Under the pieces are notes generated by a model. That model worked only from the letters and a program-made list of their open reading frames with translations, ran no database searches and was not told the origin of the DNA. Shown here piece by piece: positions 1-11,108 of a stretch of 64,000 nt of DNA (the stretch's first letter is position 1; every line of letters starts with the position of its first letter). The position numbers were made by a program, and so were the translations under genes. Source of the stretch: Hofstenia miamia (taxonomy: Eukaryota; Xenacoelomorpha; Acoela); NCBI GenBank assembly GCA_004352715.1, contig SCFE01000032.1:374615-438614 (forward strand), written 5' to 3'.

Positions 1-48
<48 letters not shown>
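1..48. repeat. (ATT)n microsatellite
   Basis: Uninterrupted trinucleotide array at the window edge; it probably continues to the left. A second long ATT array lies at 29356-29426. Confidence 0.95.
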
Positions 49-50
<2 letters not shown>

Positions 51-289
51 AAATAATAGACCACCTAAATACAACATTTAAAGAACGTGGCAATTTCAAT
101 TTTTCCCAATATAAGAGAAAGACAAATATTAACAAATTCTCGGGAAAACATACTTTTCTTTTAGACTCATAAATGCAAGTGAACTAGAAACCATAATATA
201 AAATTTAAACACAAATAAATCAATTGCATCCTATAATCTTCCAATCTTTATTATTAAACGTCATTTTCATATCTTTAGTGAACATCTAC

Positions 290-800
290 TATTCGCATTT
301 AACCAATGCATTATTGATAATGAATTTCCGGATATATTTAAGAAATCAGACATAAGCCCTATATATAAAAAGGCAACCCTCTAAATGCACAAAATTTGCA
401 TTAGCCATCCTTTTAGTAAACTCTTTGAAAATTATTAAATAATCAAATAAATGCATATCTGATATCTGAAAGTATTCTTTCGAAAAAACAATTTGGTTTT
501 CGTAATGGTTATAGCACTCAAGATGCAATTTTAACAATATCAGAACAAATAAAATCTAATTTAACCCTAAACACATGTAGTTGTGTTGCACTCCTTGATT
601 TGAGCAAAGCCTTTAACTCAATGAATTTTTGAAATATTGAAAGACAAACTAATATATTATAACTTTGATAACAAATCTGTTAACTTAATAATGACTTCCC
701 TTAAAAATCAACAGCAAGGAGTTATACTCAATGGTAAAATATTAAAATGTATTATAACGGACCGTGAGGTTGCACAGGGCCAGTTCTCGGCATTAATCGA
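290..800 (+). pseudogene. CR1/L2-like LINE reverse transcriptase fragment (decayed)
   Basis: Conceptual translation on + across several frames gives the start of a non-LTR reverse transcriptase: FPDIFKKSDISPIYKK near 325-372, the finger motif QFGFRNGYSTQDA near 489-530, the first catalytic-Asp block VALLDLSKAF near 583-615, and VAQGQ near 768-782, where active elements have a V-P-Q-G-S-type motif. Stops and frameshifts separate the blocks. The YADD block and the endonuclease are not seen, so the fragment is truncated at both ends. The same block order recurs at 2695-5445 and 5550-7260. Family assignment to the CR1/L2/Jockey group rests on these motifs only. Confidence 0.75.
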
Positions 801-1317
801 TGAATTTATTGTTTGAAATTGTATTATCAATAGATCTGTATCTAGCGTCATTGCTGCAGCAATGGTGACAAAATAAACAATTCTGCGTGGGCTCACTTGT
901 GCGGAAATTGATTTATTTTATAACTTGCTTGTCTTTTATACCTAAATACATTTTACTATCCAATTTCTTTAATCTAAATTGTATAAATATATCGTGCTTG
1001 TTTAATTATGATGATTTGTTTTAATGGGAACAAAAGACAGTGTTATTTTGAACATGAGGTTAACATGGACTGTAAGATAACCCCAAGTAAACGCAAAAAA
1101 GTCAACTTTATAGAAATAGAGATATGCAAAACCTATATTCGTGTTCATCTAATTATAGTTTCACCTGTACACATGAACCAATTATATATTTCAAGGATTT
1201 AGTAGAAAACTAACCATGCATTTCTATTTAGTATACAATGTACTACCCTATATAACCTACGCTTAAATTTATGTTAATGACATTGTTTAATGTTAATTTT
1301 GTCAAACATTTGCAAAT
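801..1317. other. intergenic, nothing recognised
   Basis: AT-rich sequence with only short chance open frames, such as 1008-1202. No repeat, exon signal or RNA gene recognised. Confidence 0.5.
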
Positions 1318-1433
1318 ACAACACGGGCCAACAGCTGACAGCATGACCCATGGGTCAGGTCGGGTCATGGGTCAATTGTCTGCGGATCGGGTGGGGTCGT
1401 GGGTCAAAATATATGACCCATTTGCCACTCTGG
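1318..1433. repeat. GGGTCA-rich low-complexity segment
   Basis: A GC-richer patch built from GGGTCA and TGACCC hexamers in both orientations. It contains the perfect palindrome TGACCCATGGGTCA at 1344-1357, the direct pair GGGTCATGGGTCA at 1362-1374, and single units near 1401 and 1414. It could be simple sequence or a cluster of nuclear-receptor-type half sites (consensus RGGTCA). No adjacent gene is visible. Confidence 0.6.
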
Positions 1434-1875
1434 TTTTGACAAGGTTCAAACATCGTACTCTTACGCCGATAGGACTCGTGGAGAAGTTGTGGGTAACAAA
1501 TCGAGTGAATGGATTGACGTGTGGCATCTGCCAAATGACTTATCTCTTTTATTGGGACTAAAAAATTCTTCAAAACCTGACTGGTAGGCAATATATAATT
1601 GCTTAATTTATTGAATACCTCAAAAGATCTATTAATGTATTTCTAAAGAAGAAACATTAACAATAATAGCCAATCCATTAATTTATTGAACTAGAAAATC
1701 TCTTTGTTGTTGTAACGTTCCAAATTCAAATTTTCCCCTTCCCTCCCCTGCATGTATGTAGTTTATGACAAGGGCAAATCAATGAAATGTTTATGAAATT
1801 ATATTTTCCGAAATTTAAAATAACTTGAACAATTAAATAGTTGCGTTTAGTTATGTTAACTTTTCTGTTTTGGTT

Positions 1876-2127
1876 GGCATGTAAAAAGCCCAGCAAATCT
1901 CCTAATGTTTCTTCAATCTTCAAAATTAAATTATCAATTACTTTTCACATGTAGGAATATATATATATATATATATNNNNNNNNNNNNNNNNNNNNNNNN
2001 NNNNNNNNNNNNNNNNNNNNNNNNNNNNNNNNNNNNNNNNNGGCATGTAAAAAGCCCAGCAAATCTCCTAATGTTTCTTCAATCTTCAAAATTAAATTAT
2101 CAATTACTTTTCACATGTAGGAATATA
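1876..2127. other. gap-flanking direct duplication (likely assembly artefact)
   Basis: The sequence at 1876-1960 is repeated at 2042-2127 on the other side of a 65-N gap (1977-2041). Both copies run into a TA microsatellite. The pattern suggests one locus assembled twice, with contig ends left unmerged at the (TA)n tract. Confidence 0.8.
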
Positions 2128-2131
2128 TATC

Positions 2132-2166
<35 letters not shown>

Positions 2167-2660
2167 TGACTGTTTAACAGGAAAATCAGAAGAGCACTAC
2201 CAAAACGTACTATAAGTGGTCGAGGATGGTCGAAAGAAACGCCGAATATAAAAACTGTTATATCAATAAAAAGTAAGTAAGGACTTGTTTATCATTTACG
2301 ATTAAAACTGCTTTGTCATAGTTCTTCTTGATGACTAACCTATTACTTTTTCCTAGTATTACACTTCATATATTTATCTGTAACTTATCTTTCGGACACG
2401 GCTGCATTCGTAGTGATTTACGTATGGATTTCGGGTCTTTATAAGATTTTTATAAAATGGCAAACCTAAAAGCACTTAGTTAGAAACAAATATATAATTC
2501 ATAGAAATGCCGTGATGTTTTTCAGTGTTTTGTTCAAAAATTAGAATCCTATGACAAAATGGCAACCCTATAAATTCTTAAAATGCCAACTTTCTAGTTC
2601 CTCAAATCTTCAATGTCAATGTGGAAACCTCTAAGCCGATTTTGAGACTAGGTGTGTACC

Positions 2661-2694
<34 letters not shown>
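2128..2694. repeat. (TA)n tracts with unannotated sequence between
   Basis: TA microsatellites lie at about 2137-2164 and 2662-2694. The 500 bp between them has no recognisable coding sequence. The second tract directly abuts the 5' end of the LINE that follows. Confidence 0.8.
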
Positions 2695-2698
<4 letters not shown>

Positions 2699-3153
2699 CC
2701 GAATTAACGAATTTATTACAGAAATTGAAAACGAATTAAAATNNNNNNNNNNNNNNNNNNNNNNNNNNNNNNNNNNNNNNNNNNNNNNNNNNNNNNNNNN
2801 NNNNNNNNNNNNNNNNNNNNNNNNNNNNNNNNNNNNNNNNNNNNNNNNNNNNNNNNNNNNNNNNNNNNNNNNNNNNNNNNNNNNNNNNNNNNNNNNNNNN
2901 NNNNNNNNNNNNNNNNNNNNNNNNNNNNNNNNNNNNNNNNNNNNNNNNNNNNNNNNNNNNNNNNNNNNNNNNNNNNNNNNNNNNNNNNNNNNNNNNNNNN
3001 NNNNNNNNNNNNNNNNNNNNNNNNNNNNNNNNNNNNNNNNNNNNNNNNNNNNNNNNNNNNNNNNNNNNNNNNNNNNNNNNNNNNNNNNNNNNNNNNNNNN
3101 NNNNNNNNNNNNNNNNNNNNNNNNNNNNNNNNNNNNNNNNNNNNNNNNNNNNN

Positions 3154-3400
3154 AATATCAACTATCTGAAGAATGCTGAAAAAGATAAATTAAATTATTT
3201 ACTAGATGCTGCTGATCTTAACACAATTAATTTCAATATACCGACAAGACTGAATAACAAATCTTCACCATTAATTGATTACTTTCTCGTTGAAAATGTT
3301 AACCATTACAAGTATGCCTGCAGTGAATGTCCCTACTGTGATCATTGTATCATTACTTGCCTTTCATCTATCAATATGGAGAATACAAACGAAAGAACTT
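3154..3400 (+). pseudogene. LINE endonuclease C-terminal fragment
   Basis: The frame reading from 3155 gives NINYLKNAEKDKLNYLL, then a T-I-N-F-N-I-P-T-R block and SSPLIDYFLV. This is the usual order in the second half of LINE exonuclease/endonuclease/phosphatase-fold domains (GDFNINYL ... PTR ... S-IDY). It nicks target DNA to prime reverse transcription. The GD of GDFN falls in the gap. The frame runs on to about 3540, ending in a stop before the reverse transcriptase frame opens. Confidence 0.75.
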
Positions 3401-3569
3401 GGGTAGAGATTCGTGGAAGAGACCCAGCATTAATAATAATTCTAAAACCTCGCTTAGAAAATAAATCTTGGAATAGTGTCTTTCTATCCGAAGATGTAAA
3501 CTTTATGTTCAATTCATTTTACATTCACTTACCACTTATGTAAACTTATATTGTCCAACTAAGAAAATT

Positions 3570-4104
3570 TTGTATAAACACGAAAGTTCTATTCATCAAA
3601 TCACGCGCTCTTCCTGGTTAACTCTCAATCTAAAAAAACTTGCCAAATGCAAAAATCGGGCTTCCGAAATACCGGCATGGTGTATTAAAGATTATGCAAA
3701 ATTCATCGTTATTCCTTTTTGTCATATCATCAATCACTGCATAAAACTAAATACTTTTCCATCAATATTAAAATTTGCTAATGTTACTCCCATATATAAA
3801 AAAGAAAACCATTTAAGATGTTGCAATTACCGGCCTATATCAATTATCTCGCCTTTTGCAAAAAATTTCGAAAAACTAATATTTGACCAAATTAACACTG
3901 ATATCTATAACAACTCGATTCTTTCGAATACTCAATTCGGCTTTCGCAAAGGTCACTCCACCTCTGATGCCTTACTTTACGCTACTGAAAATTGGAGATC
4001 TTATCTTGATAATAATCTTTTTGTCACAATTGCTTTTGTCGACTTGTCCAAAGCATTTGACTCCATTGATCATCATATTCTTCTTAGAAAACTAGAATAC
4101 ATTN
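3570..4104 (+). pseudogene. LINE reverse transcriptase N-terminal half
   Basis: Open frame running into a gap. Visible blocks: ANVTPIYKKENH, NYRPISIISPFAKNFEKL, TQFGFRKGHSTSDALLYA and IAFVDLSKAFDSIDHHILL. These are fingers/palm motifs 0-3 of CR1/L2-like reverse transcriptases, and the D of FVDLSKAFD is the first catalytic aspartate. The YADD motif must lie in the gap 4105-4780. The reading frame is intact up to the gap, so this copy is younger than those at 290-800 and 5550-7260. Confidence 0.85.
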
Positions 4105-4780
4105 NNNNNNNNNNNNNNNNNNNNNNNNNNNNNNNNNNNNNNNNNNNNNNNNNNNNNNNNNNNNNNNNNNNNNNNNNNNNNNNNNNNNNNNNNNNNNNNN
4201 NNNNNNNNNNNNNNNNNNNNNNNNNNNNNNNNNNNNNNNNNNNNNNNNNNNNNNNNNNNNNNNNNNNNNNNNNNNNNNNNNNNNNNNNNNNNNNNNNNNN
4301 NNNNNNNNNNNNNNNNNNNNNNNNNNNNNNNNNNNNNNNNNNNNNNNNNNNNNNNNNNNNNNNNNNNNNNNNNNNNNNNNNNNNNNNNNNNNNNNNNNNN
4401 NNNNNNNNNNNNNNNNNNNNNNNNNNNNNNNNNNNNNNNNNNNNNNNNNNNNNNNNNNNNNNNNNNNNNNNNNNNNNNNNNNNNNNNNNNNNNNNNNNNN
4501 NNNNNNNNNNNNNNNNNNNNNNNNNNNNNNNNNNNNNNNNNNNNNNNNNNNNNNNNNNNNNNNNNNNNNNNNNNNNNNNNNNNNNNNNNNNNNNNNNNNN
4601 NNNNNNNNNNNNNNNNNNNNNNNNNNNNNNNNNNNNNNNNNNNNNNNNNNNNNNNNNNNNNNNNNNNNNNNNNNNNNNNNNNNNNNNNNNNNNNNNNNNN
4701 NNNNNNNNNNNNNNNNNNNNNNNNNNNNNNNNNNNNNNNNNNNNNNNNNNNNNNNNNNNNNNNNNNNNNNNNNNNNNNNN

Positions 4781-5186
4781 CATTACAGATACTGTAATAT
4801 CTTATTTAATAACATAAACCACTGATTAATAAATAAAATTGATTCGTAAATCAACTGGGCATCTAAAGTTTATGATGAAAATTATTCTACTACGAATGAA
4901 AAATGTTTATATTATTAATGATGCTTCATATTTCATAAGATACTTTTCATTAATAAAATTTTGGGATATCTCAAACCAGCGCTCACCTTACAGTAAACTG
5001 CAATTTCCTCTATATGCGTGTTTAACTTATCATTCGAGGACATCCAAATTCAGTAAAGTGAGGTTCAAGAAGCATTTTCTTAAAAATTCATTTTTAAGCT
5101 CAGCAGTTGATCTATGGAATAACTTACCAATTGAAATAAAGCGAATCAAAAAGCGAATTAAATTTAAAAATCAAATTAATAACTAA
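4781..5186 (+). pseudogene. LINE reverse transcriptase C-terminal region
   Basis: After the gap the reading frame carries a Y-ACLTYHSRTSK block, F-K-HFLKNSFLSSAVDLWNNLP and an IKR tail, ending at 5186. The S-LWNNLP-IK ending is typical of the C-terminus of CR1/L2-like ORF2 proteins. The frame differs from the upstream reverse transcriptase frame, but the intervening gap makes this uninformative. Confidence 0.7.
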
Positions 5187-5580
5187 CTCCTTAAACAATA
5201 TATCCTTAAAATAGGTTCTACATCATGGAAAGGATTCCAGTTCTTAAAAGATATAATTAATTAGCAATAAACTGGGTAAGCTATAATTCAGAATCCATGT
5301 TTTTTGTTATTATGCTTTTATAGTTTTGTGTATTTTATGTTGTTATTGACGCATTAAGGGTAGTATTAGCAGCTTTTGTTGAGGTGTATAATTATGCCAA
5401 TGTACTACACTTAATAAGAAATTCTATTCTATTCTATTCTATATACATGGATAAAAGCCTAAGCTGAAAAATTTTAATAAGACATCTCGAAACTAAAATA
5501 GCAGAAGCAATATGCATAGAATCAACTAAGAAAACATTCTTAAATAAACAAAGACATCATTCAAATTTAAGTTATCAGCA

Positions 5581-5955
5581 TTGATAAATTTGAGCTATTG
5601 TCCAAGAAAACAACTAGCAAAAGAATTTAGTTATTTCAAAATGAATGAAGTGATGACTGCCATGTCCATGAATAAGGAAGTTATGTTATTAGGAGATTTT
5701 AATATTAATTACCTAGCTAATAATGAGAAAAAGTATATCAATTATATTTGCAATGACATCCAGCTAAGTGTTGTCAATAACACTGTTCCCACACGAGGCA
5801 ATGCTCTGATTGATTTCTTCATTACAAGTATTAAAAACTTCTTTAACACCTATATTTTTAACTCCTTTTCAGATCACGATTTATGCCTATACTATACTAC
5901 TCACAGCTTGAGTAATAGCAAACGCAAAAAGAATATATGCTCGCAGCTACTCTAA
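5581..5955 (+). pseudogene. LINE endonuclease fragment
   Basis: A 124-codon open frame with MLLGDFNINYLANNEKKY, NNTVPTRGNALIDFF and FSDHDLCLYY. These are the Mg2+-binding and catalytic blocks (GDFN and SDH) of the LINE apurinic-like endonuclease, in the right order. The N-terminal half is missing. The first residues precede any good homology and the start is arbitrary. Confidence 0.75.
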
Positions 5956-6643
5956 CTTTAACAAAGAAGATTTCATTAAATCTCTAAGAAATATCCCTTG
6001 GGATTATGCTTACACTCTAGAAAACTCAAATGATATGGTAAAATTCATATTGAACCAAATCAACTTCAGCCTGAATAAGCATGCACCCTATCGACATTGG
6101 TTCATTAAATCTAATTGTTACAATATATCGAAGAATAAGGATGTGGAGAAGAAAAAAACATGGGAAGAATTTCAAAGATACTCTAATGAAGATCTTCATC
6201 AAAAGTATGTTACTATCAAAGCTGAACTATTAAATTTAAAAAAGCGCCATAAAGTTGAAAATGAGAAAAAAAAGTTTTCAAAAATCTTTCACATTCAAAG
6301 TCTAGATGGAATTTTATTAATCATTTTTTAAATCGCAAAAAAATTGTCAATCGCAACATCCAAGAAATTAAGATAAACAATAATACATGCAGTGATCAAA
6401 AAATAATTGCAAGGTACCTGAACTTATGATATGGGTACCTATAAAGGTGAACAGATGAACCATGTAACCAACATTACGCAATTGCATCAAGAATTATTCA
6501 GGTTTAGATACATCAGAAAAGCTGAATTAATAAAGGAAATGGATAAACTAGACCCCAATATCTCTAGTNTTTATACTAAAAAAGTACATTAAATATTTCT
6601 CAGAATATCTCCTATTTGCATTTAACTACTCTATTCACACAAA

Positions 6644-7230
6644 CTCATTTCCACAGGTTTTAAAGCAAACTGATGTGACGCCATTATTTAAGAAAGGAGA
6701 TCCCACTGATTACCTGAATTATAGGCCAATTTCAGTCACAAATCCTATATCAAAAGTCTTTGAACGTCTTCTATGTTTCCAACTTAAAATATATTTAAAC
6801 AGACATAACATAATATCTGATAAGCAATTTGGCTTTAAAAAAAGGTACAGTTGATGCTCTACTAGCCCTAACAGAAAACATACGTCTTCATACAAATAAC
6901 ACCTGCAGTAGTGTCGCACTACTCGATTTAAGTAGAGCATTTGATAGTTTAGATTTTCAAATACTAAACAAAAAACTTGGATATTATGGATTTAATATTG
7001 ATGTAAGAGCGTTTATAAGTAGTTTTTTTAGACAAAAGACAACAGCGTGTGAAATTAGATAACATATACTCAGAGTATATTTTTACAAACAAATGTGTTG
7101 CTCAGGGTACTGTTCTTGACCCTATTCTGTTTAACTTGTACATTAATGATTTAGCTAACCCAGTTTCAAATTGTGAACTGATTCAGTATGCAGACGATAT
7201 TTGTAACCAAATTTATATTAGATCGTAAAA
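6644..7230 (+). pseudogene. LINE reverse transcriptase, frameshifted
   Basis: Blocks in three frames: FPQVLKQTDVTPLFKKGDP (about 6650-6705), NYRPISVTNPISKVFERLL (about 6717-6775), KQFGFKK, VALLDLSRAFDSLDF (6913-6957), CVAQGTVLDPILFNLYIND (about 7092-7150) and IQYADDI (about 7183-7203). YADD is the catalytic pair of the polymerase. At least two frameshifts, near 6840 and 7040, break the reading. Confidence 0.8.
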
Positions 7231-7260
7231 ACTGTGTAGACGATGTCTTCAGGCATATTT

Positions 7261-7473
7261 TAAGTTTTGGAGTTGGAGAAATTTAGCAAGTGTATACTTT
7301 GCATATTTGTTATTCAGAAGATATAATGCTTCAAATGAAGAACACTTTGAAGTTGAATATTTGCAAAAAACATATGTAATTATCATTTGATGGTAAACTT
7401 GGATTTTACATAGCCTTCTTAGCAAAAGGCTTCTATTAAATTTGTATACGTTCCAACTAATTTATCGTCTTTT

Positions 7474-7508
<35 letters not shown>

Positions 7509-7975
7509 NTGCACTTGTTAAATTGTGCGTAGCTTTAGCAAAAGCATCAACAACATAAGATACTCAAAAAAGCTGATTTCATAGAAAATAAAAATGTGTA
7601 AATAGACAATCATTTTCTTTCTACTTGCACATACGTTTTATCATACTTTAAATTTTCGAAGTTCGATTTTATATTATTTTGAAGTAAGTAGTTATAAGTG
7701 TTTTTGTTGCAAGATATTCGGAATAACATTTTCAAACCTGAGTTTAAAAAATTGGTAGAGTCTTGGGAGAGGACAATTATTTGTTCCCGCTCCCGCAAAA
7801 CTCTTACGAAAACTCCCGTGCATAAAAACATGTAATAATATTGTAATAACTACTGTACTGACTACCTGTAAAAAAATTGCTAAGGTAAAAAAAATTGAAA
7901 AATAAAACATGTGAAAAGCATGTAAAAAATAAGAAAAATAGTATTTTCTTATTATTAAAAGTTCATTCAAATGGN
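7261..7975. other. intergenic with (TA)n tract and two single-n joins
   Basis: Contains a TA tract at 7478-7508, single n at 7509 and 7975, and a short GC-richer patch (7785-7830) made of CTCCCG-type units. A similar patch lies at 18985-19055. No gene seen. Confidence 0.5.
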
Positions 7976-9057
7976 CATTAGTAACTAGAATCTCTTACAT
8001 GATTGTACTTGAAAACACTAATTATTTGGAAGGTTGCCTGAAAACATATTTTTGCAAAGACTGTATTGAATCTTATTCACTTCATAAAAGATTTTACGAC
8101 ATTATTCAAGATGAAATAGAAAGAAATTGGAAAGTTGTTCGATTTTTCAAATGGCTACTTTTTGTATATGAAATTGCCCCTGAACCATTCACTTTTTACA
8201 CTCAATTTAAATGCCAAATTAAAGTTCAGTTAAAATCTCTTCAGCACATACATGTTAATAAAATGGAACGGGCGAAAGCTCCGGTCGAAGAAATGGAGTT
8301 AAATTTGACTTCTTTTAGCACAATTGAAAAAAAGCCTAAAATTGGAGGAAAACTTTCAAACACAATCGATGAAATCAGAAAATCTAAGGCTTCGATTAAG
8401 CAGATAACATTTATGGAATTTTCAAAAGATTGTGAAGTCCATGCAAGAATCGTGGAAAAAAAATCATATCTTAGAAATATTCCAAAGAAACAAAATTGTA
8501 GTTTTCAAAATCTTAACGTTGAAGAGAAGAAATCGATTCTTGAAACAATTGCAGAAGAAAATCTACAAGAGTTTTGTGTACAAAATATTGTTGAAAATGT
8601 AATTTACTTTGAATTGACATTTCATAAAATTGAAGGATTTGGAATTAACTGTTCAGATGTTGAAGATTTGTCTACAACAGATAAGGAAAATTTGATAGCA
8701 AATATGGCTATGAAATTTGATCTCAATATCACCGTTGTAAAATCAAATACAGTTACAATCGTAGGAACAATGAAAAATGTAGCAAAAATTAAATCTAAAC
8801 TACAAGATGATAGCAATTTCAAGCATGCAAAACTACATGAGATTCTCTGCTGTAAGGCAATGTTTTCACTACTTTTCAAAAGCTCTTTTAGCTACTATAA
8901 ACTAACAAAAAGAAAAGAAAAAATATGTAAATCGGCTTTTATGAAACAGAAGTTTAATGAGTTCTTATTTAATGGACCAGTAATTATTAAAAAACTCTCT
9001 TTTAGTTATTGTTTATTGCTCGTGAAGTCCCTTAACGCCAATGACAATTTATTGTAA
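7976..9057 (+). pseudogene. truncated copy A of the ART-domain gene
   Basis: Nearly identical at the protein level to residues 46-338 of the long open frame at 22352-23881. The first ATG is at 7999, matching an internal Met of the long copy. It begins at a single-n contig join (7975), so its 5' end may be lost to assembly. At 8859/8860 it departs from the long copy just after L-H-E-I-L-C-C-K-A. The C-terminal ART-like domain is replaced by about 65 unrelated residues ending at 9057. It also lacks five residues (K-D-D-I-N) present in the long copy, a deletion between short TCAATA repeats, and has lost two residues near MKNVAKIK. The frame is otherwise open. No catalytic function is expected. 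Confidence 0.7.
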
Positions 9058-9360
9058 GATTCGCATGTAGCATTGAAAAACATTTATGTATAATACTTAT
9101 TCTTAATTTTTCAATTTTTTTATTTTTTTGAAAAATTAAAAAAAATGTATACTGGCAAAATGAAATTTGACAAGCAAAAAGGAAAAATAATTATTTCCGT
9201 TTTTCAATTTCAATTTTCATTTAATCTTTTCAAATGATCAAAATGAGAAATGAAAAACGGAACTGAATTGGCCACCTGGTACCTGCATAATCTTTGGCCT
9301 GGGTTAATTATTTCTTATAATAATTCCATTTTTCACGATCAGATACATGGATTTCTACTA
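7976..9360 (+). repeat. left arm of large inverted repeat
   Basis: This segment matches the reverse complement of 12109-13495 along its whole length, including the non-coding part after 9057 (for example GGCCACCTGGTACCTGC at 9270 and its complement at 12190). The arms differ by scattered substitutions and small indels. The spacer holds a mariner and a 1000-N placeholder gap, so the inverted order may come from scaffolding. Confidence 0.85.
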
Positions 9361-9424
9361 TATATCTGGATGAATGACTAAATTTCGGCCACTAAGTGGC
9401 GACATCTCAATTAGACCATTAACG

Positions 9425-9462
9425 TGGATTTCTGCTACGTATATATATATAGCAGAAATCCA
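9425..9462. repeat. 13-bp perfect inverted repeat around a TA core
   Basis: TGGATTTCTGCTA at 9425-9437 and its exact complement TAGCAGAAATCCA at 9450-9462, separated by CG and a TA run. The motif TAGYAGAAATCCA also occurs at 9347-9360 (inverted) and 18430-18442, and truncated at the gap edge 12109. This suggests the ends of a repeated element. Confidence 0.6.
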
Positions 9463-10583
9463 TATCATTAACATTGATATTGCAGTGCAATAATCAAGCA
9501 TACAATTTCACCATATTATAAACCGCTGCTTCTGTTTATTTGTACCGATGCTGCATAAATTTTGTATACAATTATGTATTACAGGTTAAAATTCATGCAT
9601 AGAAAAGATATTAACATTGCATGAAATTCCAATGTAAAAAATATTCAAGAATGGTGGATGAATAGAATCTCTAGCACAAATTGATCGACATCTTCTAATA
9701 ACATTGTTTGCTCAAAGCACTTGCAAAGGATGACTATGTTTTCCTATTAATATATTTTCACTTTTCAAGGCAAGGTGAGTTAGTTAATGTCCGCCTAAAG
9801 GTATTAATTACAAAGTTAATAAAACTGAAAATATAGACATAGTGGTTAACTTGAATAACTCCATTATATAAAAAGCTTTTCATGATGTGCTTTTCGCAGT
9901 TTCTAAACAGTTCAATGGTTTGTTCCATTGAATAGCACCTCTATTCTGAATTGGGTATTAAATATAATATGGGAGATTCAGTCCCCTATTCCACATCCTC
10001 TAATTTCTTTCGAATTTATAATTCTGCTAATTGATTATACTTATAATATTAAAAATATGATGCATAATTTTATTTATCCTAAAGTTTTTCAAATTCCCAA
10101 ATGTGAATTTTTCAATTTGGAGAGTAGTAATGTTTGATCACATTCGTACTGTATATCATGCCGAGCTTTGCAGCCATATTAAGTTGATCCCTAAACCCTA
10201 ATAATCTTCAATGAATTTCTGTTCATCATTGAAATTATTGGAATTTTATGATAAAAAATATAGTGGTGTTAAAAAACTGCTTCTTTTCTTAAAGATATTA
10301 GTCAATGTTTTAAGATTGTGACCAAATCTGGTCATTTATTGGATACCTTTTCTGAAATTGGTAGCGCCCATTGAGTGGTGTCAATTATTCCATTGGAATT
10401 TGACAGAATGTTGAGAGGAAAAAAATTAAAATGGATTTTATATTAATTGATCTTTTTGATGATCAGATTAAAAGTAATGAAATGATTATATTTGATGAAG
10501 CTCCTAAAAACAATAAAGACATAAATTGGTGATATGAAAGTCTGCACACTATGACAATGGATGAGCATTTAGAAGTGAATTTA
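9463..10583. other. intergenic, nothing firmly recognised
   Basis: AT-rich sequence. A 34-codon acidic open frame starts at 10432 (MDFILIDLFDDQ) but stops at 10532 and has no recognised homology. No further repeats identified before the mariner terminal repeat. Confidence 0.4.
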
Positions 10584-11108
10584 TACGAGGGTGAGTCAAA
10601 AAGTAATGATAATATCTATGCCATTTGAAAAATTTAATTAGAAGGAAAACAAGTTTTGTCTTATTTGAAATAGCTATTCATACCCGTGATTTGAACTGAG
10701 TTTGAATTTGCTTACACTGCTGTCAGCCTCTTAAAACCAATTCAAAGTCTAGCGTTTTACGCTATATAAGGTTCAATCAATGGAGGGCACCAAAATTGAA
10801 ATTCGCAGCAATGTCAAGTTTCTAACGAAACTTGATTGGAAGCCGGCTGACATCATTAATGCATTGAGCTCTGTCTACGAGGATAGTGCTCCTCCAGATC
10901 CCACTGTCTACCGATGGATTCGTGAATTCAAACAGGGCAGAGATTCGGTGGAAGATGAACAAAGGAGTGGCAGACCCAGAACGTACAGATCAGAAGACAT
11001 CATCATCGCTGTTCAAAAGGCAGTTGAGCAAGACCGACGAGTGACTATCGATGCTATTGCGGAAGAAGTTGGCATCTCCCACGGCAGTGTCCATGCCATC
11101 CTAAAAGA
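10584..11108 (+). mobile_element. mariner transposon, 5' part (rest in gap)
   Basis: The left end is TACGAGGGTGAGTCAAAAAG at 10584-10603, a typical mariner terminal inverted repeat. About 180 bp of leader follows, then an intact transposase frame from 10780 that runs into a 1000-N gap. The right end is not visible. A mariner right end of related sequence at 18402-18427 belongs to a different copy. Confidence 0.85.
10780..11108 (+). CDS. mariner transposase, N-terminal 110 residues
   Basis: Cut-and-paste transposase of the Tc1/mariner superfamily. It starts at ATG 10780 with a stretch of the form E-I-R-S-N-V-K-F-L-T-K-L-D-W-K, continues with PTVYRWIREFKQGRDS and DEQRSGRPRTYRSED, and ends in the second helix-turn-helix VTIDAIAEEVGISHGSVHAI. 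These are the paired-like DNA-binding domain and the GRPR linker, in the usual order and spacing. The catalytic D,D34D domain lies in the following gap. The visible frame has no stop or frameshift, so this copy may be young. It reads as a full-length mariner N-terminus (mariners are about 340-350 residues). Confidence 0.9.

Larger units (their letters stand above)
2695..5445 (+). mobile_element. CR1/L2-like LINE, 5'-truncated, with (ATTCT)n tail
   Basis: A non-LTR retrotransposon copy on +. Order: a piece of apurinic-type endonuclease before a gap (2695-2742), the endonuclease C-terminal part (3154-3400), a linker, a reverse transcriptase (3570-4104, then gap 4105-4780), the C-terminal extension (4839-5186), a 3' UTR, and a short tandem tail of ATTCT units at about 5419-5445. 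Tandem-repeat tails are typical of the CR1/L2 group. The 5' end meets a (TA)n tract. In related endonucleases only a few tens of residues separate the two endonuclease pieces, so the 411-N gap at 2743-3153 is probably over-sized or hides an insertion. Confidence 0.8.
5550..7260 (+). mobile_element. second decayed CR1/L2-like LINE copy
   Basis: Starts close behind the tail of the previous LINE. It has an endonuclease fragment at 5581-5955, a lysine-rich linker at 6035-6331, and reverse transcriptase blocks between 6644 and 7230. Frameshifts and stops interrupt it throughout, and one single-n join lies at 6569. Its DLSRAFDSLDF block resembles DLSKAFNSMNF of the copy at 290-800, so those two probably belong to one subfamily, distinct from the element at 2695-5445. 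Confidence 0.75.

Noticed and set aside
10432-10532. Acidic 34-codon open frame MDFILIDLFDDQ
   Set aside because: Suggestive of a transposon ORF start, but it stops early and no domain follows.
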